DNA of 64,000 nucleotides from NCBI RefSeq assembly GCF_910592395.1, contig NC_088323.1:13751501-13815500 (forward strand). Reading direction: 5' to 3'. Below, piece after piece: positions 45,245-56,463 of this stretch. Within the stretch, counting starts at the first letter, position 1. Each line of letters begins with the position of its first letter. The notes below the pieces were generated by a model that made no database searches, was not told the origin of the DNA, and was given only the letters and a program-made list of their open reading frames with translations. This DNA is from Lineus longissimus. Taxonomy: Eukaryota; Nemertea; Pilidiophora; Heteronemertea; Lineidae. The position numbers and the translations under genes were made by a program.

Positions 45245-46020
45245 ATCAAAAACTGACGCCGTTAACGACAGGCTGCAGACTCAACTTAACGATTTACAAC
45301 ACGAAAACAGCGTCTTTAAGTCTGAGTTAGACAAAAACAATAAAGATATCTTTGAAATGAAGGGAAAAGGAAACAAAATAGCTTAGAAAACAGTGTGATA
45401 AGCATAACTCACTAAGGCGAGACGAAATCCAACTTGAATTTGAACGTAGACAAGGACATTCGGGTGTCTCGAAACTTGGTAATGATCTGAAGCAACTGAA
45501 AGCAGACGTCAGTGCGATCAACATGCCAGAGACGAGCAGGGATTTAAATGACATTCGGAAAAATATGGAATCTTTACGCTCGAAACAGAACTCCTTTGAT
45601 CGAGATATTCAGAACCTTTGTAAAAGCGGTAGTTATGCAATGTGCCGGAAAAAACCAAAGAGGCAGATGATGAAAGTGATGTCAAACCAAAGCTTCCCCG
45701 CATCCATAGGACCATGGTTGATGAGGCTGACTTGCCTTACATAAGGAAAACACCCAACTGAAAACTCGAAGGATACGAACAAGGGCTCCAATGCAAATCA
45801 GAGGGGAAATCAACTTGTCTATTCGCTTGCTCACCAACAACCTGAGCTGGATATCGTACCTGATCGTGCGTCATGGCGGAACTCGTCGGATGCTGCAGAT
45901 CGGCCTGTTACTACTACACACCAGTCCTGCTGTTGCGAGAATCGCCTTCATCGTCCTCGTCATAGAACTCTATCAGAAGACTTGAAACGGATAAATCTTA
46001 CTCCTCACCCCTCGACACAT
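45245..46020 (+). pseudogene. Coiled-coil protein relic, unrecognised
   Basis: The plus strand reads RLQTQLNDLQHENSVFKSEL then a TAG. In a second frame it reads LRRDEIQLEFERRQGHSG, NDLKQLKADVSAIN and DIRKNMESLRSKQNSFDRDI. In a third frame it reads EKTKEADDESDVKPKLPRIH and onward. The heptad-like spacing of hydrophobic residues suggests a coiled coil of more than 120 residues followed by an acidic/Pro linker. Frameshifts and one stop mark it as broken. It could be from a retrotransposon ORF1/gag or a host gene; I cannot decide. Confidence 0.4.
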
Positions 46021-46253
46021 TGAAACAGTGCTTGCAAGCAACCAGTGCATGGTGAGAACCAGGGACTATGGTGGGAGTGACCAAGCTAAAGCAGGATTTG
46101 CTTGTACAGGACACTATCCAACATCCAGGGTGGTCTGTAATTAAGACTGGTGTTTTGATACTGGCGTTTTCAACTGCAGACTAACTACTACAGTTATAAC
46201 TCACTGATACAATGCTCGGGAATTAGCTAGAGATGAACTTCCACTTTAATGTT

Positions 46254-46345
46254 TCATTCCTATAAAGTCAGTAATTGAATGCTGGGTCAACTAACTTTTC
46301 ACAGGGGCCTGCTCCTGCACTCTATCACTCGTGGAGTGACCACAT
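46254..46345. repeat. Third copy of the VIECWVN-end repeat
   Basis: The plus strand has AGTCAGTAATTGAATGCTGG then GGTCAACTAACTTTTCACAG, matching 23105-23190 and 31467-31555. Upstream coding similarity is not kept. Confidence 0.65.
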
Positions 46346-47190
46346 GTATGTATTTATAAGGAGGCTTTGGTTATGTGTTCATATGATTACAAGAAGGAAA
46401 CTTAAAATGTTAAGTGTTACCAAATGTGACAAAGTGCATCAAGGCTATTGGTACCTCCGGGCAAGAATTATAACAAAAGCTGGTTAAAATAAACTGAGTG
46501 ATTATTTACAGATTAAACATATGTAACGAATATTAAACCCAAGAAAAATAGTTCATAGAAGCACGTCACTACTATATCTAGCAACAGTCCAAAAATTCTT
46601 ATAAAGATAAGTGTTCAGTGCTCAGCAAAAGGAATCTTACTCACGACAATGATCAACGTTCTGTAGATATCAAAGGGACAGTTCCGGTGGGGGTATGAGC
46701 AACGAATTATTAGAAAAACGGGATGACATTCGGCCGGCCGATCCTCGACGAGATACAGTGCAGGAATTGGGTCGCTTCGACCCCGTGTGCCCTCAGGCAG
46801 GAAGATATTGAAAAGGATATCAACGGCACCAACGCCAGGAACAGTTTCTGACCACGTCCACGACAGTGGTCTAGCCGTGTTTCACGACGACTCGTACGGC
46901 ACCAACACCAGGAACGGTACACTGCAGTCTTGCAGTCACAGCGGCACCAACGCCAGGATATCAGTCGGAGCTCCTTCCGTAAAACATGTCCTGCACGGTC
47001 TTCGGTGACTTCCAAAGTGACCCTGCCTTCTGCTCACACACCCCACATGAGAGGTTGAGATCCACAAACTTATAGCAAAACTTATACTTATACTGATACA
47101 CATCCGTATACGTTACAACGTATAGAACAATGAGTTGAGAAAACATCAACTTAAGTGACGACGTATACGTATTATAGTAGATATTGTAAC

Positions 47191-48312
47191 ATGAATGCGA
47201 ATTGGAGGTGCCAAGTGCTCCGTGGCCAATCGGAGCTCGCTTTACAAACGAGCAATATTATTTGGCAAAATGGCTGTTCCCTTGATGTGATGAGTTTGGC
47301 TATGTCCGAATCCAAAGAGGATGATTTTGCTCTAATGTTTTTGGCTAAGGCAGAGAAACCAACGAGAACGGGTGTGACTTTGTGTGAGCTAACGAACGAA
47401 CAGTATAAGAGTCTGTTCCGTTTCGAAAGGGACGACATGGAACGGCTGGCCACCATTCTGAGAATGCCAGCGACCGTCAAGTGCCGCAAAGGCACAGTAG
47501 CCGATGGTATGGAAGGACTACAACTGCTTCTGCGGAGGCTGTCCTATACGAATCGTCTAGTTGATATAGCGATCGACCACTGGAGGACTACAAGTGAGGT
47601 TTCGTACATTGTGAATGAAACATTGGACATCCTGTACGATGAGCACAGCCACCTGTTACGTGACCTCGACCAACCCTGGTTGTCGAAGGACCACCTACTT
47701 CAATTCGGTGATGCTGTCCAAGCGAGGGATGCACCGCTTTAACAGTGTTGGGGCTTCGTGGATGGGACTGCCCGACCAATAGCGCGACCCACCAGGAATC
47801 AAAGGATCGTGTACAGTGGCCACAAACGACAACATTGCATCAAGTTCCAGTCGGTGAGCACCCCAAACGGAATGATTACCAATCTCTATGGCCCCGTCGA
47901 GGGACGCCGCCATGATGCAGCAATGTTGCGTATGAGTGGCCTCCTAGAACAGCTACAGGAGTTGGATAGACGCCATCCAGGGTACAAGATATACGGGGAT
48001 CCAGCGTATCCCATCCGTCCCTTCTTGATGAGGCCATTTGCTGGGGCCCAACTTCAGGAGGCTGAATCCACCTTCAATCGGAGAATGTCCAAGGTCCGCG
48101 CCAGTGTTGAATGGACATTCGGGAAAGTAATTTCAAACTTTGCTTTCGTCGACTTTGACAAGAACCAAAAGCTGTATCTCCAGCCTGTAGCAAAGTATTA
48201 TATAATGGCTGTAATTTTAACCAACTGTCACACATGCCTGTATGGAAGCCAAACAGGAATATACTTTGGCCTCGATCCTCCCGCATTAGAAGACTATCTT
48301 GGACGCCAATAG
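47191..48312 (+). pseudogene. Harbinger-like DDE transposase with one in-frame stop
   Basis: From ATG 47191 (MNANWRCQVLRG) the frame runs 183 codons to TAA at 47740-47742 and then, with no shift, 190 more codons to a natural stop at 48310-48312. The stop replaces one residue just before CWGFVDGTARPIARP, the block with the first catalytic D. The second D is in KIYGDPAYPI and the E in KVRASVEWTFGKVI, so the active site is otherwise complete. An N-terminal region with RFERDDMERLATILRMPATV fits the family's helix-turn-helix. An upstream ATG at 47155 lies within the inverted-repeat side and is less likely to be the start. A single nonsense change, read-through or a sequencing error would each explain it. 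Confidence 0.85.
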
Positions 48313-48788
48313 GCAATAGTGATAAAGATGTGTGGTGGACATCCTTTTTCAGGCACAAACACAACAAAACTTGTGAAGGACAAACTTATGTAACAAAATG
48401 CTTTATTTGGTCAACAAAAACAGATAAAATACGTTACCGGTACAAAACGATTTCGCTTTAAAACTAAAAATATGTCCAGATTTGTAAGAACAAGTAAAAA
48501 ACAATCTTACGTAAAATACGTTTGCAAGAGAAGGTGTTTTTGAGAGGAACAAAAATAACAGAATAAATAAATAATTTCTTACACGATTGTTTGTTTTGTC
48601 CGTCAATCACCGGAGATGGCTATTTGTGACTAAACGGGAAATAAAACCACAGATTTTAACACACGAAAAGGAAAGGTCTCATTTGGGCCAGGTTTTGAAA
48701 TAAGAATGACGGTCATCCTCGAGCATCAAGCCGAGCTTAGGTTGGATTGTTCTCCATCTAAAATACTTCACCACATGGTGTATTCAGT

Positions 48789-50303
48789 TTATTTGTCCAG
48801 TACAAACTTGTCCATCATTTTGAACCAAAGTTGCTTCTCCTGGTCCTCCCTTTCCATACGTTTCTGTCGTTCTTCCCGATCCAATTTGAACCTTTCCTCT
48901 TCAAGCTTAAGTTGCTGCTTCTTCAATTTAAGCTCTTCTTCCTTTAATTCGTGCTCACGACTTGCTTTCTCCGCAATGAACTCGAGTACCTGGCCTGAGG
49001 TGGTCTTCTGGCGTTTCGGTGCAGGCTTAGTTTCATCGTCACCTCCATCTGCAAAAAAATAAGCTACGTTTATATTTCAATGAACCAGGTACAAAAATGT
49101 ACATTGTACAGGAGGAGAGATCACCACTTCCCAGATGCCAACACCTTCAGGTTTTTAAGAGGACGAGAGGGTGCGCAAAAAACTGGCCATTTTTTCATTA
49201 GGACCTTTTGGACTTCCAAAAACATTCCAAAAAAATGTATCATTGAAAAATAATAACTGGCTTTCCTGTTACCTTTTCGTTCTGTAAGCGTCTCCAAAGC
49301 TTTTTTCCTGATTTCCTTTCCTCGGGTCTCATCGTCTGTTTTCTTCTTTGTCTGCTTCATATCTTCGTCCAACTTCATGTCCAAGATGTCCCTAAGTAAC
49401 TGTTCGTTCTCGGTAAACTCGTGTTCTACGCCGGAGCTGAAAACAAGTTATAAATGAAGCTACAGGCATGTGTATTCTGAGGATCCTAAATAGTAAATAC
49501 ATAATGTATGTATATAATACTGCAGTTTGGACACCCAGTCGAGCGTGATTCATAGAATCATAAACTTTCATACTCACGCCTTCATGTCTTTTTTGTCATC
49601 CTCTTCAAATTTATCCAGCAGCAACTTGGTCCTCTCCCGCACGCGTCTTGAATCAACTTCCAACTTGAAAGAATCAGCCTTATTCAAAGCATCTGCGATC
49701 TGGGCCCAACTGTTTCCTTGTGTGTACGGATTTTGAGCATTTACTTCTCTGAGCAGGAGGGTATCGTCTTCATCTGGGAAGTTGACCCTTTTTTTCTGGT
49801 GGCCTGTTGTGCTACCTGGTTTGTATTGTCCATGCTGAAAAATGAAGAACAAAAAGTGAAATTTCACGTCATAGACTCATTGCGGACAAATTTAATGGTC
49901 TGTCCAAGTGGTGGATTCGAGATCTTAAAAGATTGGGGGTGGGGGGGGGGCTTGCCCGCCTAGTGAATTCCTGGTAAAAAGCAAAGATCGCCCTCCCCCT
50001 TCAATCGGCCCATAAGCCTCGAGACACGCAACACCGTCGATCACACACATGGTATAAGTCCTATGCATGCGCCTGGCCTTATAGCAAAAAGCTGAATTTT
50101 TAGTGTACACTGTGATTCTAACTCACTTTTCAACTAGAAATCGTGTTGTCGGTGGAAGGACAGAACCTTCAAGTAGTGTGATATAGATACCCTCACGATC
50201 TAGTAAAAATGTTTCAAATCAGGGTGCATTAACTATAGCAAAATCGAGTTTTTGATAGCAGTAAAGCTCCACTTACCTTGAAATTCGGATGCGTTGTTTT
50301 CAT
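48789..50303 (-). CDS. Harbinger-associated Myb/SANT-like protein, four exons
   Basis: Exons are 50303-50277, 49834-49578, 49436-49273 and 49048-48789, with phases 0, 2 and 1 that all agree and no internal stop; the product is about 235 residues. The first exon encodes MKTTHPNFK. The Myb/SANT-like domain in exon 2 reads RVNFPDEDDTLLLREVNAQN, NSWAQIADALNKA and SRRVRERTKLLLDKFEEDDK, with the expected tryptophan. Exon 3 carries SGVEHEFTENEQLLRDIL and exon 4 a charged coiled coil (ELKEEELKLKKQQLKLEEER) ending WFKMMDKFVLDK. This is the accessory DNA-binding protein type found beside Harbinger transposases. Its intact state contrasts with the stop codon in the neighbouring transposase. Confidence 0.85.
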
Positions 50304-51776
50304 AATATGTTCTCGCGTATGGAAAGATGATTACGTAATAGACTCGGCGCGGATCAATGACGATGGCCATGAACTACTATAGACAGGCTATGTCATTCGT
50401 TTTGTATTTAACTAGGGGCCACGTTTCTGAAGGCGACTTATAGAGCACAAAAGATGTCCAACAAAATAGGCTTTTAGATGCTTATAAATCGCTTTCTCAT
50501 TTTTCTAATTCCATGTCAGATAATGATCCATCCTTATCAGTTACAGCTGGGTTGTCGGATTTGTTACATAATAGCGATATGAGCAACGCCAGGGCATTTT
50601 AATGGAGCGAAAATTCAACCTTTGCTAGATCGTATCGGAGGGGAAAACTCCTCCCATATTTGATGACGTATTTGGCAAAAAATATAAGTATAAGTATCGG
50701 TTCTTGCTATAAGTGGTGGATCTCAACCTCACTCTTAGCTCATACCCCAAAACATTTCATAACAGGGAGTTTCCAGCACAAATCACAACAGGCCTAGTTG
50801 AATCCTTATTCCTCCTGAATCACCTAACAATGTTCCTACATGTAACAGAGAGTCAACTTATAAAGCACAATTTTATAATATTTATAGGAAAGTCCATTAC
50901 TGATAAGCACATAATTCATGTTGCCATAAAAGCTCTCAACTTCAACCAGCTTACCAATATGAGGCCTATCTTAAAATAGGCTACAGGGTGTCCAAAAAGA
51001 AAAGAAAAGAAAAGGCCACTTCGCCACATCCACATCATTGTAATTCACCTGCCATGAACAAGCGTTTATATCAAGTATTGTTTTTTGTAGTCCCGCGAGA
51101 GGTGGAGACGGTTGCGTTCTGTCTCTCGTCCTCAAGCTGGCCATTTGAATATAGTTGATTAACCTTACCTGTAAGTTGAAGGTTGATTGTAATTCTATCG
51201 AACTATCAATCACGAGCGGGATCACATGAGATACGCGTAGTAGATCAGCAGTAGGCCTACTGGCCCGGCCATGCTAAATACCTACCATGTGAGTTCTGCC
51301 TTGGCCCCATCTGTCAGGCAAGTCTTTTTGTCATAGTCGCCAGTTTGTAATTGGAGAGCCTGCATCTTAGCTTCCAACTTTCCGTAATAAAGTGGGCCAT
51401 ACATCACCCCGGGGAAGCAAGACACCAAAGTACCGATAACCTCAGCAAGTAATCTTATAGTAGGCCTCTCTTTTCTCAGTAGGCTTGAGCATATGGCTTT
51501 GACCTTTTCCACTTTCTCTGGTGTGAGGAAAACGGCAATAAGTATTGAGTCAAATATGAATCCAATAAATTCCCTTTGTTGCATTGGTGGCCATTTTGAC
51601 TTAATGGGATGGGGAATTAATCTATGGTCAACTAGTATTGTAGTAGCCATCATTGCACTTCTGGCACATGCCAGTGTCATATCTTGCTTCAGCCACAGAT
51701 CGTCAACATATATGACCAATGGGACACCTTGCTGCCTTATGCGTGCCAGAATCAGTTTCATTACCTTTGTCCATAC

Positions 51777-52511
51777 TATTATGTAGCGTATTTTAGAACT
51801 TTTTTCACGATTTATTGTGTATAACCTTTAACAAATTTTCTTACTTATTCATAGAACTGTCAAGATTATTAGGTATGCTTATCAATGTTTACGAAACTAC
51901 TTTTCACCAATTTAAGCTAAACAATATTGTCTGGGACACGTCCAGTAACTCGCCTGAACGTGAACGTCCACCTCACTCTCTTTTAATGACAAAACTTTTA
52001 ATGACATAACTCCCTGTCATCATAGACTGAACAACGGCACGTCATTTACTTGAGCATTTCGAAGATTGGTGTAACTCTGGATTAATCAGCCGCTTCGGCA
52101 AAGATCAATCAAATCTCTCTGCCACGATCATTAATTAGATACTACGTGCCCAAACAAACCATAGGGACCGGTCAACATTTTATTAAAAACGGCACGTTTC
52201 AGATTAACGAGACCGTCCGATTTACAAGTTATATAAATTCTTAACTTCGCGTCTGGGCACCACAGGGTCCAGCCAAAAATGTCCCTTTCCAACCGTCCAA
52301 ACGTGGAGGACGTCGATTGGTCATCCTAGTGAGGGTCATAGGATGTCGTTTGTGGTTCGAGCATTTTGATTGGCTCCGGGCGTGGTCTAGGCCTGCATTA
52401 TAACATCTTGACCCAGGCCGAATCGTCAGATCATACTTCAGGAGAAAATTAAACTTCATCTAAGCATAATTGATATTCTTGTCTCCTTTTCTACAGAGTC
52501 TCGTTATAATA
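51777..52511. mobile_element. 735 bp insertion with possible ATAC duplication, solo-LTR-like
   Basis: Absent from copy 1. ATAC lies on both sides (51773-51776 and 52512-52515), and the ends share TATTAT (TATTATGTAGCG at the left; TATTATAACGAG read from the right). There is no ORF. A TATA-like word (GCATTATAACATC near 52395) and a promoter-like GC-richer stretch at 52255-52400 suggest a solo LTR, possibly of a Gypsy or BEL type, but the family is not identified. Confidence 0.5.
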
Positions 52512-52523
52512 ATACCCTTGGAC

Positions 52524-53193
52524 GGCAGTATCTAAAACCATATACCAAATACCACATACCCACATACACTGTACCCGCACGCCAATTTTTTCCAGGTGGG
52601 GCAATCCAATGACGGTTAAAGCTTTTTCTTCACAACTATTGTTAAAGAAAATCTGTCGATCTTTCGACCTTAGAGGGCACCACCGCCAGTAACTTATGTT
52701 AAAGGGGAAGTCTATTGTTAAAGGGGAAATTTGTCGATATTACCACCGGATTTTGTACTCTGCCAAATGGGAATATCTGTCGATATAAAGGGGGATATGG
52801 TGATATTTGAATCCTAGAGGGCGCCTCCATCACTTTCTCGAGTTAAAGGGAAATATGTCGATATTTCAATCTGAGAGGGCGCCACCGGATGTCATTGTTA
52901 AAGGTGAATCAAAACGATATTTTGAACTTATAGGGCGCCACCGCAAGTAATTTCTTTTTAATGGAGAGTCTGCAGCTTTCTTCTGCTAAAAAAGAAATTT
53001 GTCGATATTTCAATATTTGAAGGCGCCACCGGATGTGGTACTCTGTCAAATGGGAATACATGTATATGTCAATATTTCGACTATACTTAACGTACTCTTG
53101 TTAAAACAGCTTCAACCGTCATTGGATTGCCCCACCTGAAAAAAATTTGCATGAGGGGATGTGGGTGTGTGGTATGTGGCTTTAGATACTGCC
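52524..53193. mobile_element. MULE-like MITE with long inverted arms and internal tandem repeats
   Basis: The ends are GGCAGTATCTAAA and its complement, and the arms match over about 100 bp, including GGTGGGGCAATCCAATGACG. Perfect 9 bp direct repeats CCCTTGGAC flank it (52515-52523 and 53194-53202). The core (about 52630-53085) is made of roughly 60 bp units with recurring TGTCGATATTTC and GAGGGCGCCACCG words. Long arms plus a 9 bp duplication point to the Mutator superfamily (inference from family rules). No ORF is present. Confidence 0.75.
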
Positions 53194-53875
53194 CCCTTGG
53201 ACACGGGCCAAGCCCATTCGGGGAGCATGTATACTGAAATAATCTTCCATTCCACTCAAACTTTAAATATCTTTGTGAATTTTTGTGTATAGGCAGACAA
53301 TAATAAGCATCTTTGATATCAAATGTGCATTGATAGCAACACGGCGTCATCAAATCTACAACGGTCTTAAGCATTGTTAAGGCCTTCAATTTTAAAATGG
53401 ACATACATCAAATGTTTGTTCAAGATGGACAGATCTAGGATCATTCTTTACATGTATGTCCCATCCTTTTTTGGCCTCGGGAATACGGAAAAATACAGGA
53501 GTGAAACAAACTGTATGGGCTCTTGGTTTCAGCATTAATGGCCTCAGTTTCCTCTCTGTTAAATTTTATTTGGGATGGCACCCTAGTTTGTCGAGGCGGA
53601 TCGCCATTAAACTCAAGCTGGTAGCCTTGACAATATTGATGAGAAAAGGATCATATGTTGATTCCTTCCAGTTTTCAAAATAATGTCGTATTCTACCTGC
53701 TTCAAAATGGCGAATATCGGCCTCCGATTTTCTAACGGTTTGCAAAAGGAACTCATTGAGTTCTGCATCATTGAAGAAAGTTGTACTGATATGGTCAATA
53801 TCATGCTGAGAAGTATTTTGAGGACCTACCAGATCTGGTAAGCGTTCTGTCTTTACTCTGTCCTCCCCTTTCTTC

Positions 53876-54690
53876 TTAGGGCTTCTTTCCCCTTCCGCTT
53901 TGGAACTTGCCGCGGTATTGTTGACGGGATTGGTAACTGTTGTGGCTGTGATGGAAACTCTTTCCCCGCGGCTTCCCCAAGTATTTTTTTGACAAAGAGT
54001 ATGAGTATTTCGTCACCTCCTCGACCTGTTTGGCATCGTTAATAGCCTTGGAGATGTCGTCGCCAAATAATTTGTTGGTAACAGGGATTATACCTGTTTG
54101 GCAAAGGCTTTGATACTTGGCCTTGAGATCTGGTTTTATTGCTTCCTTACGTTTTATTGAGAGCTCCTGGTTTGCGTACCCAAGAAGAGCCAAAGCATCT
54201 GAAGCGATTTTGACTTTTTTTCTGTTTGTCAATGTTCTCTTTGATAATTGAATATGCTAGCCTAGCCACTGCGGCAGCAGCTTTGTTAACTGCCTTCTGG
54301 ATATAAAATAGGCGGACATCACGCGATCGGGCAACAGCAGTGATATTTGTCCTTATCTCACCGTTAAGCTTGGGTTTTTAAAGCCCCACAGTTTTCCGGA
54401 AAATGATAAAGTTTTTCTCTATAGAGTTCTCCTATGATCGCCAGTTTCCAGTTTCTCATGTCGGTGTACTTGTCGTGTACGAGAATGGCGTCATTGATTT
54501 CAATGATGTCGGTTTTGGCATTTTGTTTGGTATAAGTTCGTATTGGTGTTGTTCCCGCAACCTCACGAAATACTATAGATCGAAACAAAATTCGCGTGCA
54601 GGATATTTTCCAAATTTTGCGAATAGGTCATGCTCGCGAATACACTCTGCTGCGAAAATCTCTTGCTTTTCAGCAAGATTTCCATGTCAT
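53876..54690 (-). pseudogene. DIRS gag-like gene, copy 2, broken
   Basis: The pieces 54588-54364 (TTPIRTYTKQNAKTDIIEIN, MRNWKLAIIGELYREKLYHF) and 54232-53876 (LLGYANQELSIKRKEAIKPD, TGIIPVTNKLFGDDISKA, then the basic end SYQSRQQYRGKFQSGRGKKP) are joined by a frame-shifted middle. The Arg/Gln/Gly-rich end is typical of RNA-binding gag tails in DIRS elements and is preserved here, unlike in copy 1. Confidence 0.7.
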
Positions 54691-54938
54691 TGATGCCATG
54701 CCTCCACATGTAGTGCATCCAGCTAGGCCCTATGCAGCTCTAAGCTTACGAAACCATAAAAAAGTGATTAATTGATACTGTGTATACCCCTTGCAATTAC
54801 CACGTATATAATTACAACTAACAACCATAAATTCCACACCTCTTCAATGACTTTTGCCTAAATTAATGCTCATCTTTTGTGCTATCGGCTTAATTACTCT
54901 GTGCATTGACACCTGTTGACAGTGGATTTGAGTATACT

Positions 54939-56216
54939 CGAGGTAGCCCAGTTTTTGCCTGCAGTTTGGACGCTGAAAAGTGTTTTGACCGAGTGTGGCA
55001 TGACGGTCTTTTCTACTAACTTTTGCCAAGGATTACTTTTATTCATTGGCTTACTCTCTATGAATGGTATTCTAAGTTAAAAGCTGTTATACGATGGAAT
55101 GGGACTGTGAGTGACCCTTTTACAGTCACTAGAGGTATCCGTCAGGGTAGTCTTTTATCTCCTATATTATTTACTATGTTCGTTGATGATTTATTATTAA
55201 CTGAACTAAGTAACACTAATTGTGGATTAAGGATCGACCATTTTCTTTTTAATAACTTACGCCTACGCCTACGCAGACGATGTGAATCTTTTGGCGGCTG
55301 CCGTTCCTGGTCTTCAATGATTGATGGACGTATGTTATATCTATTCTAAGAAATGGAGATTTGTATTTGGGTTTGCGAAAACCAGATGTACGGTGTTCGG
55401 TGATGCCAAATTTTACAGTCCGCCAACTTGGACTTTCGGCCATGATGTTGTGAATACTTCTGATAATTTGAACATTCTTGGCGTTAATCTCCGTGCTGAT
55501 TTTAAGTCCTCCACACATGTTTCGAATAGAATTTCAGCTGCCAGGGGGAAAGCGTACAGTCTCTTGAACATACAGTCTCTTGAGCATACCTGGGTCTTAG
55601 CACCGAGGTTAAAGTTTATCTTTGGAAAACGGCAGTGTGCCTGATTCTTACCTTTGGTTGCCATATGTTATCACTCGGAAAAAGCGACATTGCCGCCATG
55701 GAGGCATTCCAAAGCAATAACATTAAACGTATTTTTTTGATTTCCGAAGAGATCGCATCATTCTAAATTATTGCTCGCTCTCGGTATAAAGAGCATCTCA
55801 TCTGTTTTAAATGATCTCAAAATTTCACTTTTCAATCGTATTGTTAAAAGGGACTCCCCAGTTAGAGACCTTAATGTTGCTCTTTTATCTCGAAATATTT
55901 GTAAGGGTCACCCGATGGATGGCACCCTCAGTGAGTCCATCTGCACCATGGGTCTCGATCTCCCCTTCTTTGGTTGCGTTCGCACGGACGGCCAGGGGTG
56001 GTGGACTCTCTGAGGGAACTACTCTATTCGGAGAACTTTGTTTTTAAATCTTCTGACACATATCTCTTAGCGAGGCTCTTAGTGAAAGCGTTTTAGCTGT
56101 GTTATTTCTATGCAACAAATGAATGCATTATTTTTATTTTTGCTAAACGAACTGTGATGTATGTGTGTACTGTTTCTCCTGCAAAGGAGGTTTTAATAAA
56201 TAAATAAATAAATAAA
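54939..56216 (+). pseudogene. LINE insertion, 5'-truncated, with 5 bp target duplication
   Basis: The plus strand gives FACSLDAEKCFDRVWHDGLF, PFTVTRGIRQGSLLSPILFT and a catalytic AYADDVNLLAA, then thumb sequence such as NTSDNLNILGVNLRADFKSS. It ends in an AATA-repeat tail (56194-56216). ATACT flanks it on both sides (54934-54938, 56217-56221), and copy 1 shows the empty site. Frameshifts near 55017, 55260, 55315 and 55640 inactivate it. The start of the reverse transcriptase and the endonuclease are missing. The clade is CR1/L2/Jockey-like but unassigned. Confidence 0.85.
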
Positions 56217-56463
56217 ATACTGTATAGACACGTACACTTCAGCACCTTTTCACTCGTAGTAGCTCTTGGTCAAAATACACGATTTTATTTTAACAGAAAA
56301 AAATCGCCGTGTACAGTACTCGTCATAGGAAACGTTTCCTGAACGTTTAAAGACATTTCACGCGTTTGTATACCAATTTCTCGACTTTATCTCTGCCAGC
56401 ATAATGTTACAGTATATCCAAGTCATTCTCAATATTTTCGTGAGGCAACAATGACATATCATG

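Larger units (their letters stand above)
47051..50730. mobile_element. PIF/Harbinger-like DNA transposon B
   Basis: Terminal inverted repeats begin GAGGTTGAGATCCAC at 47051 and at 50730 on the other strand, followed on both sides by variants of CTTATAGCAA and CTTATACTTATA. The 3.68 kb interior holds a plus-strand DDE transposase and a minus-strand Myb-like gene that converge, as in Harbinger A. No clear target duplication is visible. The transposase has one internal stop, the Myb-like gene none, so the copy is probably recently inactivated. Confidence 0.8.
51291..53404 (-). pseudogene. DIRS reverse transcriptase, copy 2, split by insertions
   Basis: The upstream half (53404-53194) gives LKTVVDLMTPCCYQCTFDIK, DAYYCLPIHKNSQRYLKFEW and RLFQYTCSPNGLGPCPR. 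The downstream half (51776-51291) gives VPLVIYVDDLWLKQDMTLA, REFIGFIFDSILIAVFLTPE and LLAEVIGTLVSCFPG, ending AKAELTW. The two halves are continuous in copy 1, which shows that 1.4 kb of foreign DNA splits them. The catalytic YVDD box is intact in this half. Confidence 0.8.
51291..56325 (-). mobile_element. DIRS-like retrotransposon, degraded copy 2 with three nested insertions
   Basis: The DIRS-derived parts are 51291-51776, 53194-54938 and 56217-56325. They align with copy 1 at 9482-9976, 9973-13195 and 13192-13302. Between them lie an LTR-like insert (51777-52511), a MITE (52524-53193) and a LINE (54939-56216). The copy is cut at 51291, before the RNase H traces that copy 1 keeps. Gag and reverse transcriptase frames are broken. 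Confidence 0.8.
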
